DNA of 64,000 bases from Cyrtodaria siliqua (Eukaryota; Mollusca; Bivalvia; Adapedonta; Hiatellidae): NCBI GenBank assembly GCA_037043455.1, contig JAWPHD010001421.1, positions 248,001 to 312,000 of the forward strand, given 5' to 3'. Shown piece by piece: positions 1-11,000 of the stretch; position 1 is the first letter of the stretch; each line of letters opens with the position of its first letter. Under the pieces are notes generated by a model. It was given only the letters and a program-made list of their open reading frames with translations, was not told the DNA's origin and searched no databases. A program made the position numbers and the translations under genes.

Positions 1-442
1 GTTCATCCAGAACCATCTTGAACTCTTGCTCAGATATTTGTGCATCACTCAATGCTTTTGATATTAACTGCTTTATACTATTTAACTTAGACTCTGCCAA
101 AGTTTTTATTTCATGATGTTTTTGAGCTTTTGCATTAAGCTTGCGTCTGATAAAATTAATACAAACACCTGTAGCTCCACATACTATTGCTGCTATTTCC
201 AAAGGTAACAAAACTGGAACAACAAATCCAATTCCAGCCATAATAACACCTGCAGATATCAAGGTAGTGTCAGTTACATCTGTGATATTAATACCACGTT
301 TATATTTTTTATAAAGAGATTTGCGTGTGTCTCGTTCTGTAATTAACTTTTTTTCAATCTCTGAAATCTTTTGTAATCTATAATTTTGTCCGTCTTCCAC
401 TGGCAACTCAGGATATAAACTTGGTGCTGTCGGTTGCTTCAT
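1..442 (-). CDS. Membrane-hairpin protein, copy A (C-terminus beyond window edge)
   Basis: The reading frame starts at 442 and stays open to the window edge, giving about 147 residues. The N-terminus is proline-rich (MKQPTAPS), followed by a charged segment and a long hydrophobic stretch (about residues 60-95) that could form a membrane hairpin, then a basic helical region. It is nearly identical to the frame at 35261-35839 in copy B. At the position where copy B has a stop codon, copy A reads through, so the longer form of about 192 residues is probably ancestral. The function is not known to me. Its place in the capsid-gene cluster and its hydrophobic hairpin suggest a virion or membrane-interacting protein, which is inference. 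The start follows an A/T tract, as for the other genes of the element. Confidence 0.65.
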   Translation of the reverse strand, partial: MKQPTAPSLYPELPVEDGQNYRLQKISEIEKKLITERDTRKSLYKKYKRGINITDVTDTTLISAGVIMAGIGFVVPVLLPLEIAAIVCGATGVCINFIRRKLNAKAQKHHEIKTLAESKLNSIKQLISKALSDAQISEQEFKMVLDE

Positions 443-884
443 TTTTTTATTTAATAATAAAAAATTAAATTAATTCAATTAATAATGACACCACCGTATT
501 TATAGCGGCATCTTTGGCAGTCTTGCATACACAGTTAATTACAGAACCAGCACCAATATCTAAAGGACTATCAAAGTTATCATGATTGCGTGGAATGATG
601 TGAAGCGTTATGCCATAATTTGGTTGTTCAACACCATTAGGAGAAACTATTACAGATACGTCACCAACTAATCGGCGTGTCATTACATGCCCCACATTTG
701 TTTCTGCTCCACCGTTACCAAATGAGAGTATTCTATTCAACACAAGTGGGCCCTTAGCCTCCGCAAATATTGTTATAAGCCCATATTTAAGATTATCAAC
801 TCTATCTTTCAAATGATTAAACTGGTTAACAAAAGGCGCAACTCGCCTATATAAATCTTGAACATTATTTATCAAAGCCTCTAA

Positions 885-2227
885 AAAAAGGATAAAAATA
901 TCGGACAGGGAAAGCAGCATTCAAGGACGACAGTCAACCACAACACACAAAAACAAATACGCAAACAGACAAACGAAAAGACAAAAGTAATAAAAAATGC
1001 AAACGACATCACAAACACAAATGGGTTGACAATAGGGCTACCGCCTTGGAACGGTCAGTGGCAAAGTAGGCCACTGGGGGTTTAAACCGGTTCTAGGGTG
1101 CACCAAACCTCACACTTACCCTACTGTCATCCCATTAAAACAGGACAGTGTAAATAAAGAAATCCCCGCCATGATCTAATCTCTAACCAACAAGGCAGCA
1201 TCAATAGGCAATATAAGTAAAACACAAATATGCTCGTGTAAATAAAATACAAAAAAACAATAGCCTAGAAAGCCACAATGAAGGTACTCAATGACTTTGC
1301 AGAAGCCAGAGCAGTAAGAGAATAAACCATTAAGGGCACGACAAGAAAGATAATGGACAAAAATAAAAAACGCCACCGTCCCAATGGGCTTTAGGTAGGC
1401 GTCATCACAGGGTCCACAACCTGTCCGGTCATCATACAATTAAAGAGGAAAGCATAGTGGCGAACTGTAAAAGGGTCCACCACCAAGCATGCAGTACGTT
1501 GCAAAATGATAGGGTCATAACCACTTTTGATAAACTTTTTAACAAGTTTAACAAAGATAGTATGAAAGTGATCATGACCAAGAATCTTACGAAGTTTATA
1601 AATCACATCACCATAGAAGTCAGGTTGTGATAGTCCTTGTCGCAGAAGAGTCCTTAAATTACATTTATATTTGGAAAGAAGATCAGGGTTACGATAATAA
1701 AATTTTGCAAAGGTTTTACGAAGTTTATGGTAACGGTAACACTGATTAAGTAACTTTTTAGTTATACAAAGATTACGAATATTAAAGTCCTCAACTCGAG
1801 TACAAGCTCTAGAAAAACGAATAAGTTGAGACAGATACACCCCATAAGAAGTTGCTCGGGGAACATCCCCATCCAAGTGGGGATAATTAACAATGTCAAA
1901 ATTAAAATCATCTCTCTTGTCATAGATTTTGCTAATTATTTTACCATTTTTAATCGAGAGATCTAAATCAAGAAAAGAAGCGTTATTATCAGATATATTT
2001 TCTTTATTAAGCCGAAGTTCTTTAGGATAAATATTATGAACCATAGTTGGAAAGAAAGGGTTGTCAATGTTCAGTATGTCATCCAGATACCGAGAAGTGT
2101 CATTAAAAGCTTCAACAACATCTGCCTGGGTATCTGGTGAAAGACTCAACATGAAATCCCTTTCATAGCAAAATAAAAACAAATCTGCGACAAGTGGTGC
2201 ACAGTTCGTACCCATAGGGATACCAAC
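885..2227 (-). mobile_element. 5'-truncated Penelope-like retroelement inserted in copy A
   Basis: The insertion boundaries come from comparison with uninterrupted copy B: sequence after GCCTCTAA (ending about 884) and before TCTTCTG (from about 2228) is absent there. On the minus strand it holds the C-terminal part of a reverse transcriptase (1391-2215) followed by a 3' UTR. Part of that UTR (about 890-1100) recurs in opposite orientation at 24615-24860, with shorter diverged matches near 25284 and 27835. No obvious target-site duplication is visible. Assignment to Penelope-like elements rests on the RT style and the permuted fragment at 31.7 kb; the exact clade is uncertain. Confidence 0.65.
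1391..2215 (-). pseudogene. Reverse transcriptase C-terminal fragment (Penelope-like)
   Basis: The 274-residue frame begins inside the RT palm with the MGTNCAPLVADLF motif, continues to the catalytic RYLDDIL motif (YxDD class, about residues 42-48) and a conserved tail ending in the block around TACLVVDPFTVRHYAFL. The upstream fingers and palm motif are missing, so this is a 5'-truncated copy, as expected from incomplete reverse transcription. No GIY-YIG endonuclease is recognisable downstream, so the element may be from an endonuclease-lacking or N-terminal-endonuclease lineage, or I may be missing it. The missing N-terminal half of the same RT type is at 32200-32545. Confidence 0.6.
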
Positions 2228-2294
2228 TCTTCTGTTTTTTTAGGTCTTGTTGGTCCAAATATACTCATTGTTTTTTTTTATAAAAATCTATTTT

Positions 2295-2939
2295 TTAAAT
2301 AATTTCTAAAACACAACTCATAGGGAAGCCGTGATTATTTATCTTGCTGCCATGCTCATCTCTGACTTTTATTTTTAATTCAGAAATTGCACCATTTGTA
2401 AGACAGCGATATTCAGGATAAAAACGTGTATATACAATATCTCCAAACTGCTTATTTACTACAGGTATAACCCCTATAATAGTGCTTGGTGCACCATTGA
2501 AATAATTACTACTCGTATTAACTTGTTCCAGATGAACATATAACTGTTTATAAGGAGCTAAATCAATTAGGTGATCTCCAATAAGAGTACCTTTCAACCA
2601 TTTTCTGTCCTTGAATCCCAGCATATTTGAAAGACCGCTTGATAATCGTGTCTCTATTGGCGTATATAAAAATGCTACAGCAATTTGCGCATAAACGGTT
2701 ATGGTAATATTTTTATTTGCCAATTTAAAATGTTCTGCCAACTCTTCAAAGTTATAGAGTCCGCTTGGTATATGTTGCGTTTTATCTGGGTTTCTTGTCT
2801 TTATGACTTCATGATCAACATTAAACCAACCAATAGTATATGTAAAACTTTTTAATCCAACGCGCTTATCTCCATCTTTATTATCGATATACTGTTGTAA
2901 GTTAATAGAGTTGTCTATGTTTGAAATTGTATGAAACAT
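2295..2939 (-). CDS. Penton-base-like minor capsid protein, copy A (intact)
   Basis: This intact 214-residue frame is one of few unbroken genes of copy A. It has the layout of Polinton minor capsid proteins, which are single jelly-roll penton homologues: an early RVGLKSFTY strand, an IPSGLYNFEEL segment, a MLGF loop, a YVHLEQVNTSSNYFNG strand pair and a C-terminal RDEHG strand. These proteins form the capsid vertices with the MCP. It is transcribed divergently from the TM-anchored protein gene at 2972, with only about 30 bp between the two starts. That gap is AT-rich with TATATA tracts and probably serves both genes. The copy B homologue (36386-37036) has a premature stop. Identification is from remembered family pattern, not a search. 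Confidence 0.6.
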   Translation of the reverse strand: MFHTISNIDNSINLQQYIDNKDGDKRVGLKSFTYTIGWFNVDHEVIKTRNPDKTQHIPSGLYNFEELAEHFKLANKNITITVYAQIAVAFLYTPIETRLSSGLSNMLGFKDRKWLKGTLIGDHLIDLAPYKQLYVHLEQVNTSSNYFNGAPSTIIGVIPVVNKQFGDIVYTRFYPEYRCLTNGAISELKIKVRDEHGSKINNHGFPMSCVLEII

Positions 2940-2971
2940 TTTTTTTAATATATATAAAAATACAAATAAAA

Positions 2972-4245
2972 ATGATTTCTAAAGAATTCAAATATAATCC
3001 AGATGCTCACTATTCAAATACTTTATCAAAAAAGTGTTAGATATAATAAATCAAAACATAGTCATTACAGCAAACGGTAAAGGCTTTAAAGCATCATTTC
3101 CCATTGTCTTTGAAAAATACAAACTCCCATACGTCAAATCCGATGCTATAGTCCAAAGCTGGGGAACAGATTGGATGTCATTTTGGCAGAATCAGTTGAA
3201 TTTTGCTATTTGGTGTGCGACAACTGGATGTGGCGTTGATTTCAACAATCATCTAAAGGCTGATGCCCTGGTTGGTTCGTTATTTCGATTTCATGTCTAT
3301 TACCAAGTTAGAAGAATATTATTTGAGATGAGTGTAGCAATGCCGTAAGACTCAAATTGGAATGCGTTTAGTAACACATATAAGCGAAACGCATACGAGA
3401 GAATATGCAAGGAGTTTAACGTTGACTTAAATTCGGACTGGAGAAAGAAACAAAGCTATAATGATGGGCTAGGAACAATTTATAATTACTGGACAAATAT
3501 TGTTTATCATCCTTTGATAAATACTGTATACGACAACAAAACGATGAGTTTTACAGTCTATGAGAGCGATAAAACATATCACATTGATTACATTGCACAA
3601 GGATCTGAAGCAGACAATAGTTGGTCTACTTTTATACTAGATAGTTCATCTGGTTTCACAAGAGCTGGAGTAGAACGCATCAATGACAGCATAAGAACAT
3701 ACTGCTGGGCAATTCTTTGCTCACAATCACAAACAAGAACAGATATACTTGGAACTGGAACGGCATTTGATGCACATAAACAATTTTTGGCAAATGTAGA
3801 GGATGCAATAAATAGCCCCATCGACTTGCCCAGTCAAATTTCAAGATATGAAACCACCCTAAAATATGCAAGAAGTAAAGTAAATTTTGTCTATGGAAGT
3901 GGATTGTACATGTCTCCGAGTGACATGGAATTAAGAATCGGAATAATACAAATCTACAATAATGAAATTGTAATAGCAACCGATGCACAAGCATTAGGAT
4001 TGAATAATGATGTAAATATAAAACCAGTACCACCAAAAAGTGTTCAACCTTTTCAAGGCACCACAACAAAGAAATTTTTACCGGAACATTCTGACTTTGA
4101 TAAATCATCAATACATAAAACTGTGGAGCATAACCCACCAGAAATACAAAAAATAGCGATTGAACATGAAGATAACAAAACAACTATAATTGTAGGTACC
4201 ATAGTAATAGGTCTTGCTGCATTACTTATTTACGAGATTTACTAA
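2972..4245 (+). pseudogene. C-terminally membrane-anchored virion candidate, copy A (broken)
   Basis: This is the homologue of the intact 424-residue protein at 37074-38348. From the ATG at 2972 the frame is lost near residue 20 by an indel. It resumes at about 3034, meets a TAA at 3346-3348, and is then open again to 4245. The C-terminus ends in a single hydrophobic helix (IIVGTIVIGLAALLIYEIY). The remainder is highly similar to copy B. The function is unknown; see the copy B entry. Confidence 0.75.
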
Positions 4246-5561
4246 ACCACTCTTTGGCTGCCACATACAACAACCCGAAAACAAATACAAGCAAGGCCCA
4301 TAGATTGTTACCAAGCCAATTAATAACATTACCTGTTGCAGATAAAAGCCATGATACTATTGCACCAATAACTCCTGGAAGTGCTGCAGCAGCTTTACCA
4401 GCTAGGTTGGCAAGAAGTTTACCAAGATTACTTAGTTGTTTTTTATCCAATCCTTGACACTTGATGGATCAGGCTTTGGAGTTGGCTTTGGAGTTGGCGC
4501 AGCACTTGATGTGGGAATAATAGAATTAATTATCACCCCAAGAATCATACCAAATGCAGTTAGGATACTAACAATAGTAATACCTTGCTCCCTAAACAAG
4601 GTTTGATCCTCTCACCAAGAGTTGTATCCTCGTTTAACATTTTGTTTATTGTTTCTTTTATCCTGCTTTCTTGGTTACGAAAAGCTTCTCTGTTCTCACT
4701 GATGACATCCATCCTTGCACCTCTTTCAACTTCAAGGTCTTTGATGCGGTCGCTAATTCTTTTTATTTGGAATTTATCATCGTCAGTCTTAGCTTGTTCT
4801 AACTTATGTTTTTCTCGTGTTATGTCTTTATCAAGTTGTGTGAGTTTTACCACGTTATTGGTGAGTTCTTCCTTGACAGTTGTCATTGCTTTTACTATTC
4901 CATCCATTTCACGCTTGTCTATATTTGTTTGTGTTGAAACATCAGAACGCTCATCCACATCCCAGTCATAAAGAGCACTTTCCATTGACTGTGCTGTGTT
5001 ATCAATAACATGTGAAAAATCTTGTAATGAAATAGCATCCACATTATCTGGTAAATCGTTTCTTGTGCTCTCCAATACTTGTCGAGCTTTTTGTGATAAT
5101 TTTGTTTTACTGTCATACTCTGACAAATTTAAAAATTGTCTTACCGCCATTGTTCCCCTTGTTTCCCCAGAGCCAATAACCCTGTTATATTCAACTACCA
5201 AAGAACCAAGAGCAAGAAATGTAAAAGAACCTTGCCTGGCAGTTATTCTTCTTTCTTTATCACCAACAACCCAGTATAATGTTTTACCATCATCTGATAC
5301 TTTAAACTGGTCATAATCCATTTTGTCCGGTGCCATCTTATATCATTTTTCTATTTCATTATAAAAGGATTTTACAAGATTTTTCTTGTATATTTCAAGT
5401 GTGGCTTTTGCCAGCTCTCCTCTAAGGTCAGCAATATGGTTGCTTTGATTAAGAAGACTTCTTCGAACAGGCTCATCAGGCACCAAAGGTAAATCGTCAT
5501 CATAATATTCATCATAATCATCTGGATCAAACATAGGATTGTCATATCCACCCTCAGCCAT
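4226..5561 (-). pseudogene. Coiled-coil, C-terminal membrane-segment protein, copy A (broken)
   Basis: The start at 5561 (MAEGGYDNP) matches copy B's start at 39693. The frame is interrupted by an in-frame TGA at 5343-5345, a one-base deletion near 4600 and a further shift near 4450. The C-terminal hydrophobic block (GKAAAALPGVIGAIVSWLL) is nearly identical to copy B. The coiled-coil middle is only moderately similar, and residues from about 20 to 200 cannot be aligned by eye, although flanking genes are nearly identical. This looks like a replaced or fast-evolving module. Its 3' end overlaps the TM-anchored gene tail-to-tail by 20 bp, as in copy B. Confidence 0.75.
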
Positions 5562-5611
5562 TGTTTATTTTATTTAATTTTAAAAAATGTATTTAAAAAA
5601 AAATAAAAACA

Positions 5612-6846
5612 ATGTCAGCTTAAGGAAACAAACTTAACCCTCATAGAAAACTAAGAGAACCTCATGGTGCCAAGGGCATCCGCACAAGTGTAGTAATAAC
5701 TAATAATCCATCAACAATTGATCAAAACCAGCAACTGCTTGTGAGATTTCCAAATCTAAGCACTAATGATGTGATAGTTCCACGTACTGCTCGTCTTGCC
5801 TTTGAAATAGAACTTAAAAGCAGAACAGACGCCAACGCTACTCTATACCAAAATCTGGGTAGAGCAATTGTGAAAAAAATGACAATAAGAATAAGTGGCA
5901 ATGAAGTCATGTCAATAGATGACAGTGATATATATCACAGTTATGTAGATTTATGGAAAAGCCCTACCGAACGAGTAAACATAGCTTACCAAGGTATTGG
6001 TAAAGCAAACATGTTAAAACATAGAGTTGGTGCGGGAGATGCTTCCTCAGACACCGAAGATGAAGCTATAGCAGCAGCTTATGGAAATAGATTTTGTATT
6101 CCACTGGACTTTGAAATGTTAGAAAGTCATATGCCATTTTATCAAGCGGGGCTTGGTGATAGGCTAGAATATGAATTAACGTTTAACGATTATAACAAAG
6201 TTATCAAAAGCAGTGATGCTGATGCATCTTATGTAATAAAAAATATCTGCTTGGAATTTGATATGGTTAGTGATGTTGAATTAGCCAGACAAATAAGACA
6301 GCAAATCAATGGTAAGATAGTATTTATGTATGATCGTATCTTGCGACATAGAAAAATAATAGCAAACAAATCTGATACCCTTTGGAATATCAACATTAAT
6401 GTACCAGCACAAAGCATGAAAGGTATTTTAATGCTGTTTGAAGACCCAGAAAGAACAAACACGGACTCCTTTTACAACCCAAAGATTGAAAAGGTTGAAA
6501 TGACAATAGAGGGTGTACCAAATCAGTTGTATAGTCAGGGCATGAAGGCATATCAACATTGGGAAGAAACAAAGAGACAGAAATAGTAGCAAGGGACTTA
6601 AACTTTACCAATGATTCTCTTGAGACCTATCTAACAAAATCATATGCTTTGTGGCTTGACCTTAGAACATGTGATGACAATTTATTATATGGCAGTGGAA
6701 GAAAAATAGAAAACGGCAGTGAATGCATAACGATACTAATAAATAAAAAAGCAGATGCAGATCAACCTTTAAATATTTATCTATATATAATACAAGACGC
6801 GCAAATCAATTTCGAAGATGGAAGATTCAAAGAAGTACGATACTAG
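5612..6846 (+). pseudogene. Major capsid protein (double jelly-roll), copy A (broken)
   Basis: The ATG at 5612 is followed by a TAA at codon 4 (5621-5623). The frame is then open to 6586. A deletion of about 34 bp relative to copy B, flanked by GAAA microhomology near 6565, shifts the frame of the last 90 residues (to 6846). The middle, at the site where copy B is frameshifted, is intact here. Polinton MCP features are the NPSTIDQNQQLLVRFPNL start, the QGIGK and IPLDFEML segments and the YDRILRH strand leading into the second jelly roll. The MCP forms the trimeric capsomers of an icosahedral capsid. Confidence 0.7.
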
Positions 6847-7481
6847 TTTGCACAAACAAAAATATCCTAAATATCCACACAGTGCAATTATCTGTGGTCA
6901 GACAGGCTGCGGTAAGACAGAGTTTGTTCTTGACATACTTGAAAAAGAGTATGTTGGAGTTTTTAAACATATAGTTATATTGTGTCCAACCATAGAGTGG
7001 AACGAGGCTTATAAAAATAGATCCTGGATAGGAAATGTAAGAAATCCGAGAGATAAAAAAATAATAATTGTCAATCCCGTTAGCAACGGCAAAGAAATGT
7101 TACAAGAACTGTTGCGTTTATTTTTCAAACAATATGCTGGCAAGCCCACACTACATCATTGATGATTGCTCAGCCACAAAAGAATTAACAAAGAAAAAAG
7201 ATATGTTATCAGAGTTGGCATTCTCTGGTCGTCACGCCAAACAATCAGTGTGGGTCATTTCACAGAGATATAATTCTGTATTGAAAGATTTGAGAGAGCA
7301 AGCAAAATGGTTGTGTATGTTTTACACCAAGGACAGAGATAGTTATGAAAATTGTTTGAGAGAAAATGATGATATTCCGACGCTGGAAGAGAGAACCAGA
7401 ATAAGAAAAGCTTTAGCAAAGACTAAATATTCCAAGTTAATTTTGAGGACTGACCAACCAACTGGTTATTGGGTTGAATAA
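6818..7481 (+). pseudogene. A32-type packaging ATPase, copy A (frameshifted)
   Basis: The start at 6818 overlaps the MCP C-terminus. The Walker A motif GQTGCGKTE is at about residue 27. The frame breaks near 7155 at the Walker B strand (acidic pair DD followed by C) through a one-base deletion relative to copy B, and continues in another frame to 7481. The family is the FtsK/HerA-superfamily DNA-packaging ATPase of Polintons, adenovirus-like and poxvirus-like (A32) viruses. It would pump the genome into the capsid. The copy B homologue is intact. Confidence 0.8.
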
Positions 7482-7828
7482 TTCTTTCCAAATTGGAAAA
7501 TAAAAAACTAAATCCAGCCGCTCCAGCCGCAGAACGCGCCAACCAATGCACCAACCAATACCGGTACAACAGCACTATCCATGTTTTCCTTTTTACGTTG
7601 TATCGGGGCTTGTAAAAAATACCTTCTTGGCTCACATATAAAATATTCTACGCCATCCTTTGTCACAGAAATTACAGGCGTTTCCTATGCACCTTTTGCG
7701 TACGTTTGCAACAAATTACTTTCTGAAACACATATACAACATTTTACGTCATCTTTTGTCATAATTTCCTGTGCTATTTTATTTTTGTCATAATCACTAA
7801 TCTCACCGTCTGATATTTTCAAATCCAT
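7423..7828 (-). pseudogene. Small cysteine-containing membrane protein, copy A (broken)
   Basis: The homologue of the 124-residue protein at 41584-41958 starts at 7828. The copy A frame meets a stop roughly halfway (near 7687) and has indels in its membrane-segment region. Its 3' end overlaps the ATPase gene tail-to-tail, as in copy B. The function is unknown. Confidence 0.55.
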
Positions 7829-8188
7829 TTTTTCTTATATAATATTTTTTTATTATTACAAAATATATTTATTTCATAATATCCGCAGGTATAATTTCTT
7901 TTTTTTACAACTGTTGCTAATAGTAATACTAACAGCAAAGTAGCAATGTTAATAGCAATACTGACATGAATATAGTAATGCTAATAGCATTGCTCATAGC
8001 AAAGTAGCAGTGTTAATAGCAATGCTTGCAGCAAATTAATAATGTTAATAAAAATAGCAATGTTAATAACAATGTTAATAACAATGCTATTAACAATACT
8101 AACAATTACTAGTTGCATGAATATCGCAGCTGGTTGTTTTGTATTTTATATTTATTTCAAGATAAAAAATAAGATTACTAATATAAAA
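7829..8188. promoter_or_regulatory. Divergent intergenic region with degenerate AGCAATGTTAATAGCAAT repeats, copy A
   Basis: About 360 bp between the minus-strand small membrane protein and the plus-strand 163-residue gene. It contains TATATAATATT close to the minus-strand start and a run of imperfect short repeats (AGCAATGTTAATAGCAAT and its mirror-like variants) at about 7915-8100. The same repeats occur in copy B at about 42010-42190. An apparent longer ORF through the repeats (from 8042) is likely spurious, and I place the gene start at 8189 behind an A-tract. The repeats could be control or replication sites, which is inference. Confidence 0.4.
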
Positions 8189-8680
8189 ATGGATGCAGAA
8201 GAACTATTACAAGATATATCGGAAGGTTTCACGGAACGTGATGAATCAAAGCAACAAGAAACAAAAAAAGAAAGATTATCAGCCATAGTGGCTGGCGGTG
8301 GTAGTCGTCAATATTTGGGTAAAGACATACAACTCACGAATATAGATAGCATGCCCCCGGATGATATTAACAAACTTTACTGCAGATATGAAGCAAGGCT
8401 TGGGGCAAGTATGACCAAGACTTTAGGCAATTCTTTTATTAACTTGTATGTGATGGGAGTATCAAAATATTTTAATGTAACCAATCCACCAAAACTGATA
8501 GAAGATTTGGAGGAAGACCTATTTATTAATCATGCTTTGACAAGTGCTTGTTGTGAGTTGTATTACAGGTATGGGTTGTGCTTAGCGCCATTTACAGCAA
8601 TACTGACAACTGTTAGACATATTGATTTTAATAAAAATAAAAATATAGATAATATAAATTATGGAGAACCAAGAGAGTGA
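8189..8680 (+). CDS. Conserved Polinton protein of unknown function (KLYCRYEARLG family), copy A
   Basis: This intact 163-residue frame starts at MDAEELLQ, chosen because AATATAAAA precedes the ATG as in the other genes and because upstream codons run through short repeats. It has a charged N-terminus, a glycine turn (VAGGGSRQYLGKD) and then a long conserved helical segment with the KLYCRYEARLGAS motif. It overlaps the next gene by 20 bp. The copy B homologue (42280-42765) is about 90 percent identical by eye. No enzyme motif is visible. Its position in the late-type cluster between ATPase and integrase suggests a structural or assembly role (inference). Confidence 0.6.
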   Translation: MDAEELLQDISEGFTERDESKQQETKKERLSAIVAGGGSRQYLGKDIQLTNIDSMPPDDINKLYCRYEARLGASMTKTLGNSFINLYVMGVSKYFNVTNPPKLIEDLEEDLFINHALTSACCELYYRYGLCLAPFTAILTTVRHIDFNKNKNIDNINYGEPRE

Positions 8681-9014
8681 AGTTATACCTGTACAAAAAG
8701 TAAAAAATCCAAAAAGAATAGAAGCTGGAAAAAAAGGATCAGCGGCAAGAAAGGCAAAGCGTTTGGTAGAGCAAGATGCAAAGCAAGATGCTGCAGATGC
8801 TGCAGAGCAAGATGAAATAACAAAAATAACAATAGATGAAGAGGAACCATAAATCAAAATAAACGTATACAAAAATTATATTCCACCGTGTCTGGTTTTA
8901 TTAGTAGGCATTGCTGGGTTGGGCTTGCATATTTATAACAAGAAATCTGCTACGCAACCTGTACAACCTGTTGCTGTTCATGTTGCACCAAAAGACCCGT
9001 TTGATTGTTTTTAA
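8661..9014 (+). pseudogene. Basic, membrane-anchored small protein, copy A (nonsense)
   Basis: The homologue of the intact 118-residue protein at 42746-43102. It has a lysine/alanine-rich basic N-terminal region (RIEAGKKGSAARKAKR), then a TAA at 8850-8852 in place of a few codons present in copy B. An in-frame continuation contains the hydrophobic segment and ends at 9014. The basic stretch could contact DNA and the hydrophobic helix a membrane (inference). Confidence 0.6.
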
Positions 9015-9055
9015 TAATTTATTTAAAAAAATAATATAAAAGATAATATAAAAAA

Positions 9056-9291
9056 ATGGCAACAAGTATTGACGGAAAACAAATTGTAAATATGATGTAT
9101 CACGCTGGAGTGAAACACTTCTAACTGTTGGATATTCTGAGATTGGCAGAAAACTACTAAAAAGACCAGCCCCTAAAGTGGATTTTAATATGATAGATGT
9201 TGGGATGCTGTCTGTGGATATAATGTTAGCAATGGCTACAAAGGATATGTTGATTAAGCAAGGTATTATTCCTGCGGATATTATGAAATAA
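9056..9291 (+). pseudogene. 78-residue virion candidate, copy A (frameshift)
   Basis: The start MATSIDGKQIVNMMYHAG matches copy B at 43137. A one-base deletion near 9112 shifts the frame to an early stop, and the rest of the homology continues to 9291. A typical TATAAAAAAATG leader precedes the start. The function is unknown. Confidence 0.55.
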
Positions 9292-9316
9292 TTTAAAAAA
9301 ATATATATAAAAAAAA

Positions 9317-9684
9317 ATGGCAAGTGCAGTAGCAATGATGATCGGTGGCGCATTAACAAACGCATTGGCGTTTAGCGGTTCAAATTATTTCTTTTCAAAA
9401 GTGGGAAGTCATTCAGATGAGGAAAGACAAAGGCATGACAAAGCCGTGGAACAATTAAACGCAGCACAAACGGCGTGGAATAAAAAAAGAACAGAGAGAT
9501 TAGATTTTATTAATAAGCTATGAAACAGTATTATTATACAACTGGCAAACATTTGCCTTTGGAACCAGAGCCTGAGTTGAGTGATTTCTATACACCATCT
9601 CCGGATCAACAGAATAGAGAAATTACGTTTATTGTGGTGGGCATGGCTGCAACTGGATTTGTGGCGTATAAATTAATTTCATAA
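9317..9684 (+). pseudogene. Small helical protein with C-terminal membrane segment, copy A (deletion)
   Basis: It starts at MASAVAMMIGGALTNALAF, preceded by TATATATAAAAAAAAATG. Relative to copy B about 52 bp are missing near 9520, which ends the frame at 9523. The remaining sequence encodes the C-terminal part including a hydrophobic segment (TFIVVGMAATGFVAYKL) to 9684. At the position where copy B has a stop (43741), copy A has a sense codon, so the membrane segment probably belongs to the ancestral protein. Confidence 0.6.
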
Positions 9685-9749
9685 AAAAAAATTAGTTTAA
9701 AACTATAATTACTTTGAAATGACTAAGTTATATGTTTACTTTGGAAATA

Positions 9750-10046
9750 CTAGTCATATGCATGATAGCTATTTTTGTTGTTGTTTTTACATGGTTTCAA
9801 TCCAAGTGGTCGAATATAATATGGTGGTTTAGCACTCTTCTCTATTTTATCTTTGAGATGACCAGGCGCCCATTCTTCATCGTTGCCTAATAATGTTAAT
9901 ACCATTAATGGACCATATTGAGTATCCATTATTTTTGTATCTGTAATAGTATATATTTTATTTATTTCCAAGTCTGTCCATTTCTTTGTGCTATATTGAT
10001 TTTGCTCTTCAAGCAGTTCATCAAATTGTGCCGTTGTGATATCCAT
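9750..10046 (-). CDS. Small OB-like candidate ssDNA-binding protein, copy A (intact)
   Basis: This intact 98-residue protein starts with MDITTAQFDELLEEQ. The central part (INKIYTITDTKI, then GPLMVLTLL, then EEWAPGHL and PPYYIRPLGL) has the strand rhythm of a small OB fold. Similar short proteins recur, in my recollection, in Polinton-like elements and could bind single-stranded DNA during protein-primed replication. That is an inference from pattern only. It is transcribed divergently from the integrase at 10090, with 43 bp between starts. Confidence 0.45.
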   Translation of the reverse strand: MDITTAQFDELLEEQNQYSTKKWTDLEINKIYTITDTKIMDTQYGPLMVLTLLGNDEEWAPGHLKDKIEKSAKPPYYIRPLGLKPCKNNNKNSYHAYD

Positions 10047-10089
10047 TTTTTCTTTATAGTTATATAAATTTTAATCTTTAGTAGAAAAA

Positions 10090-11000
10090 ATGGAAAAGAT
10101 TTATTACAGCCCAAAAGGATTCTGGAGAGGTTACTCAGCAGTTAAAAAATTGTCAAAAGAGGCTGGTATCAGTGAAAAAAAGGCATTAGAATTTTTAAAG
10201 AAACAAGCTATGTGGCAGATTTATTTACCCGCACCAAAGAAAATAGTTAGACCCAGGTTTGATGTTTCTACTAAGAATGGAGTGCATCAAGCTGATTTTT
10301 ACCGCATGATACCTTTGGCTTTGGCCGTGGCCGTGGCCGCACGACATATAAATATGCGTTGACTGTTGTTGATATTGCAAGTAGATACAAAGAAGCAGAG
10401 CCGCTGACTTCCAAGGATAGTAAAGAAGTTGCTAAAGCATTTGAAAATATATACAGTCGGCATTTGAAATATCCAAAATTATTACAAGTGGATCCACGCA
10501 GAGAATTCATGGGTGCAGTATCGCAGTCGATGGCAAAACATAAAGTAAATATCAGACGAGGCAGAACAGAAATAAACAGAGACCAAGCTATAGTGGAAAG
10601 ATTTAACAGAACATTAGCTGAAAGATTGTTTGGCTATCAGTATGCTAAGGAAATAGATTCACAAAAACGCAACAGAGAGTGGGTAAAGAGATTACCAGAA
10701 GTTGTTTAAGCAATAAATGTGGAGACAAAAAAGCCCCCTCCTGTTGAAACAAAAACATTAAAAGATGATCCTATCTGTATGAATGCAAGTGTAAGATATT
10801 TATATCAACCCGGGGAACAAGAAGGTGGAAGACGCAGAGCAACTGATCCAATGTGGAGTGTAGATATTTACAAGATTAAAAGTTATATGGTGACGCAAGG
10901 CATAAAAGTTTATTATTTGAAGGCACCAGCGCCACAAAGAGGATTTGTCAAAGAAGAACTACTTATTGTTCCTGCTGATACAAATTATAAGTTTTTATAA
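10090..11000 (+). pseudogene. Retrovirus-like (rve) Polinton integrase, copy A (broken)
   Basis: It is nearly identical to the intact integrase at 44239-45153. A deletion of about 7 bp near 10295 removes the frame just after the first catalytic aspartate (GVHQAD). The middle is open from 10359, and a TAA at 10707-10709 cuts it before the C-terminal domain, which continues to 11000. The second aspartate (QVDP) and the glutamate (IVERFNRTL) remain visible. It is inactive as it stands. Confidence 0.8.

Larger units (their letters stand above)
465..2268 (-). pseudogene. 165-aa-type virion candidate, copy A, split by a Penelope-like insertion
   Basis: The 3' part (465 to about 884) matches the 165-aa protein at 35861-36358, and the first dozen codons lie at about 2228-2268, beyond a 1.3 kb insertion. 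Relative to copy B there is also an in-frame loss of about 12 codons in the middle of the protein. The protein family is not one I recognise. It has a helical N-terminus, a beta-rich centre and a short hydrophobic C-terminus. It lies between the membrane-hairpin gene and the penton-like gene in both copies, which suggests a structural role (inference). Confidence 0.7.

Noticed and set aside
3588..4183. Minus-strand frames antisense to the TM-anchored protein (also 37691-38325)
   Set aside because: They are shadow frames. The plus-strand frame is intact in copy B and carries the recognisable protein, while these have no conserved start or domain.
10050..10090. Host promoter driving the integrase and OB-like gene
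   Set aside because: The 43-bp gap only shows the same AT-rich leaders as other element genes, with no independent host promoter signature.
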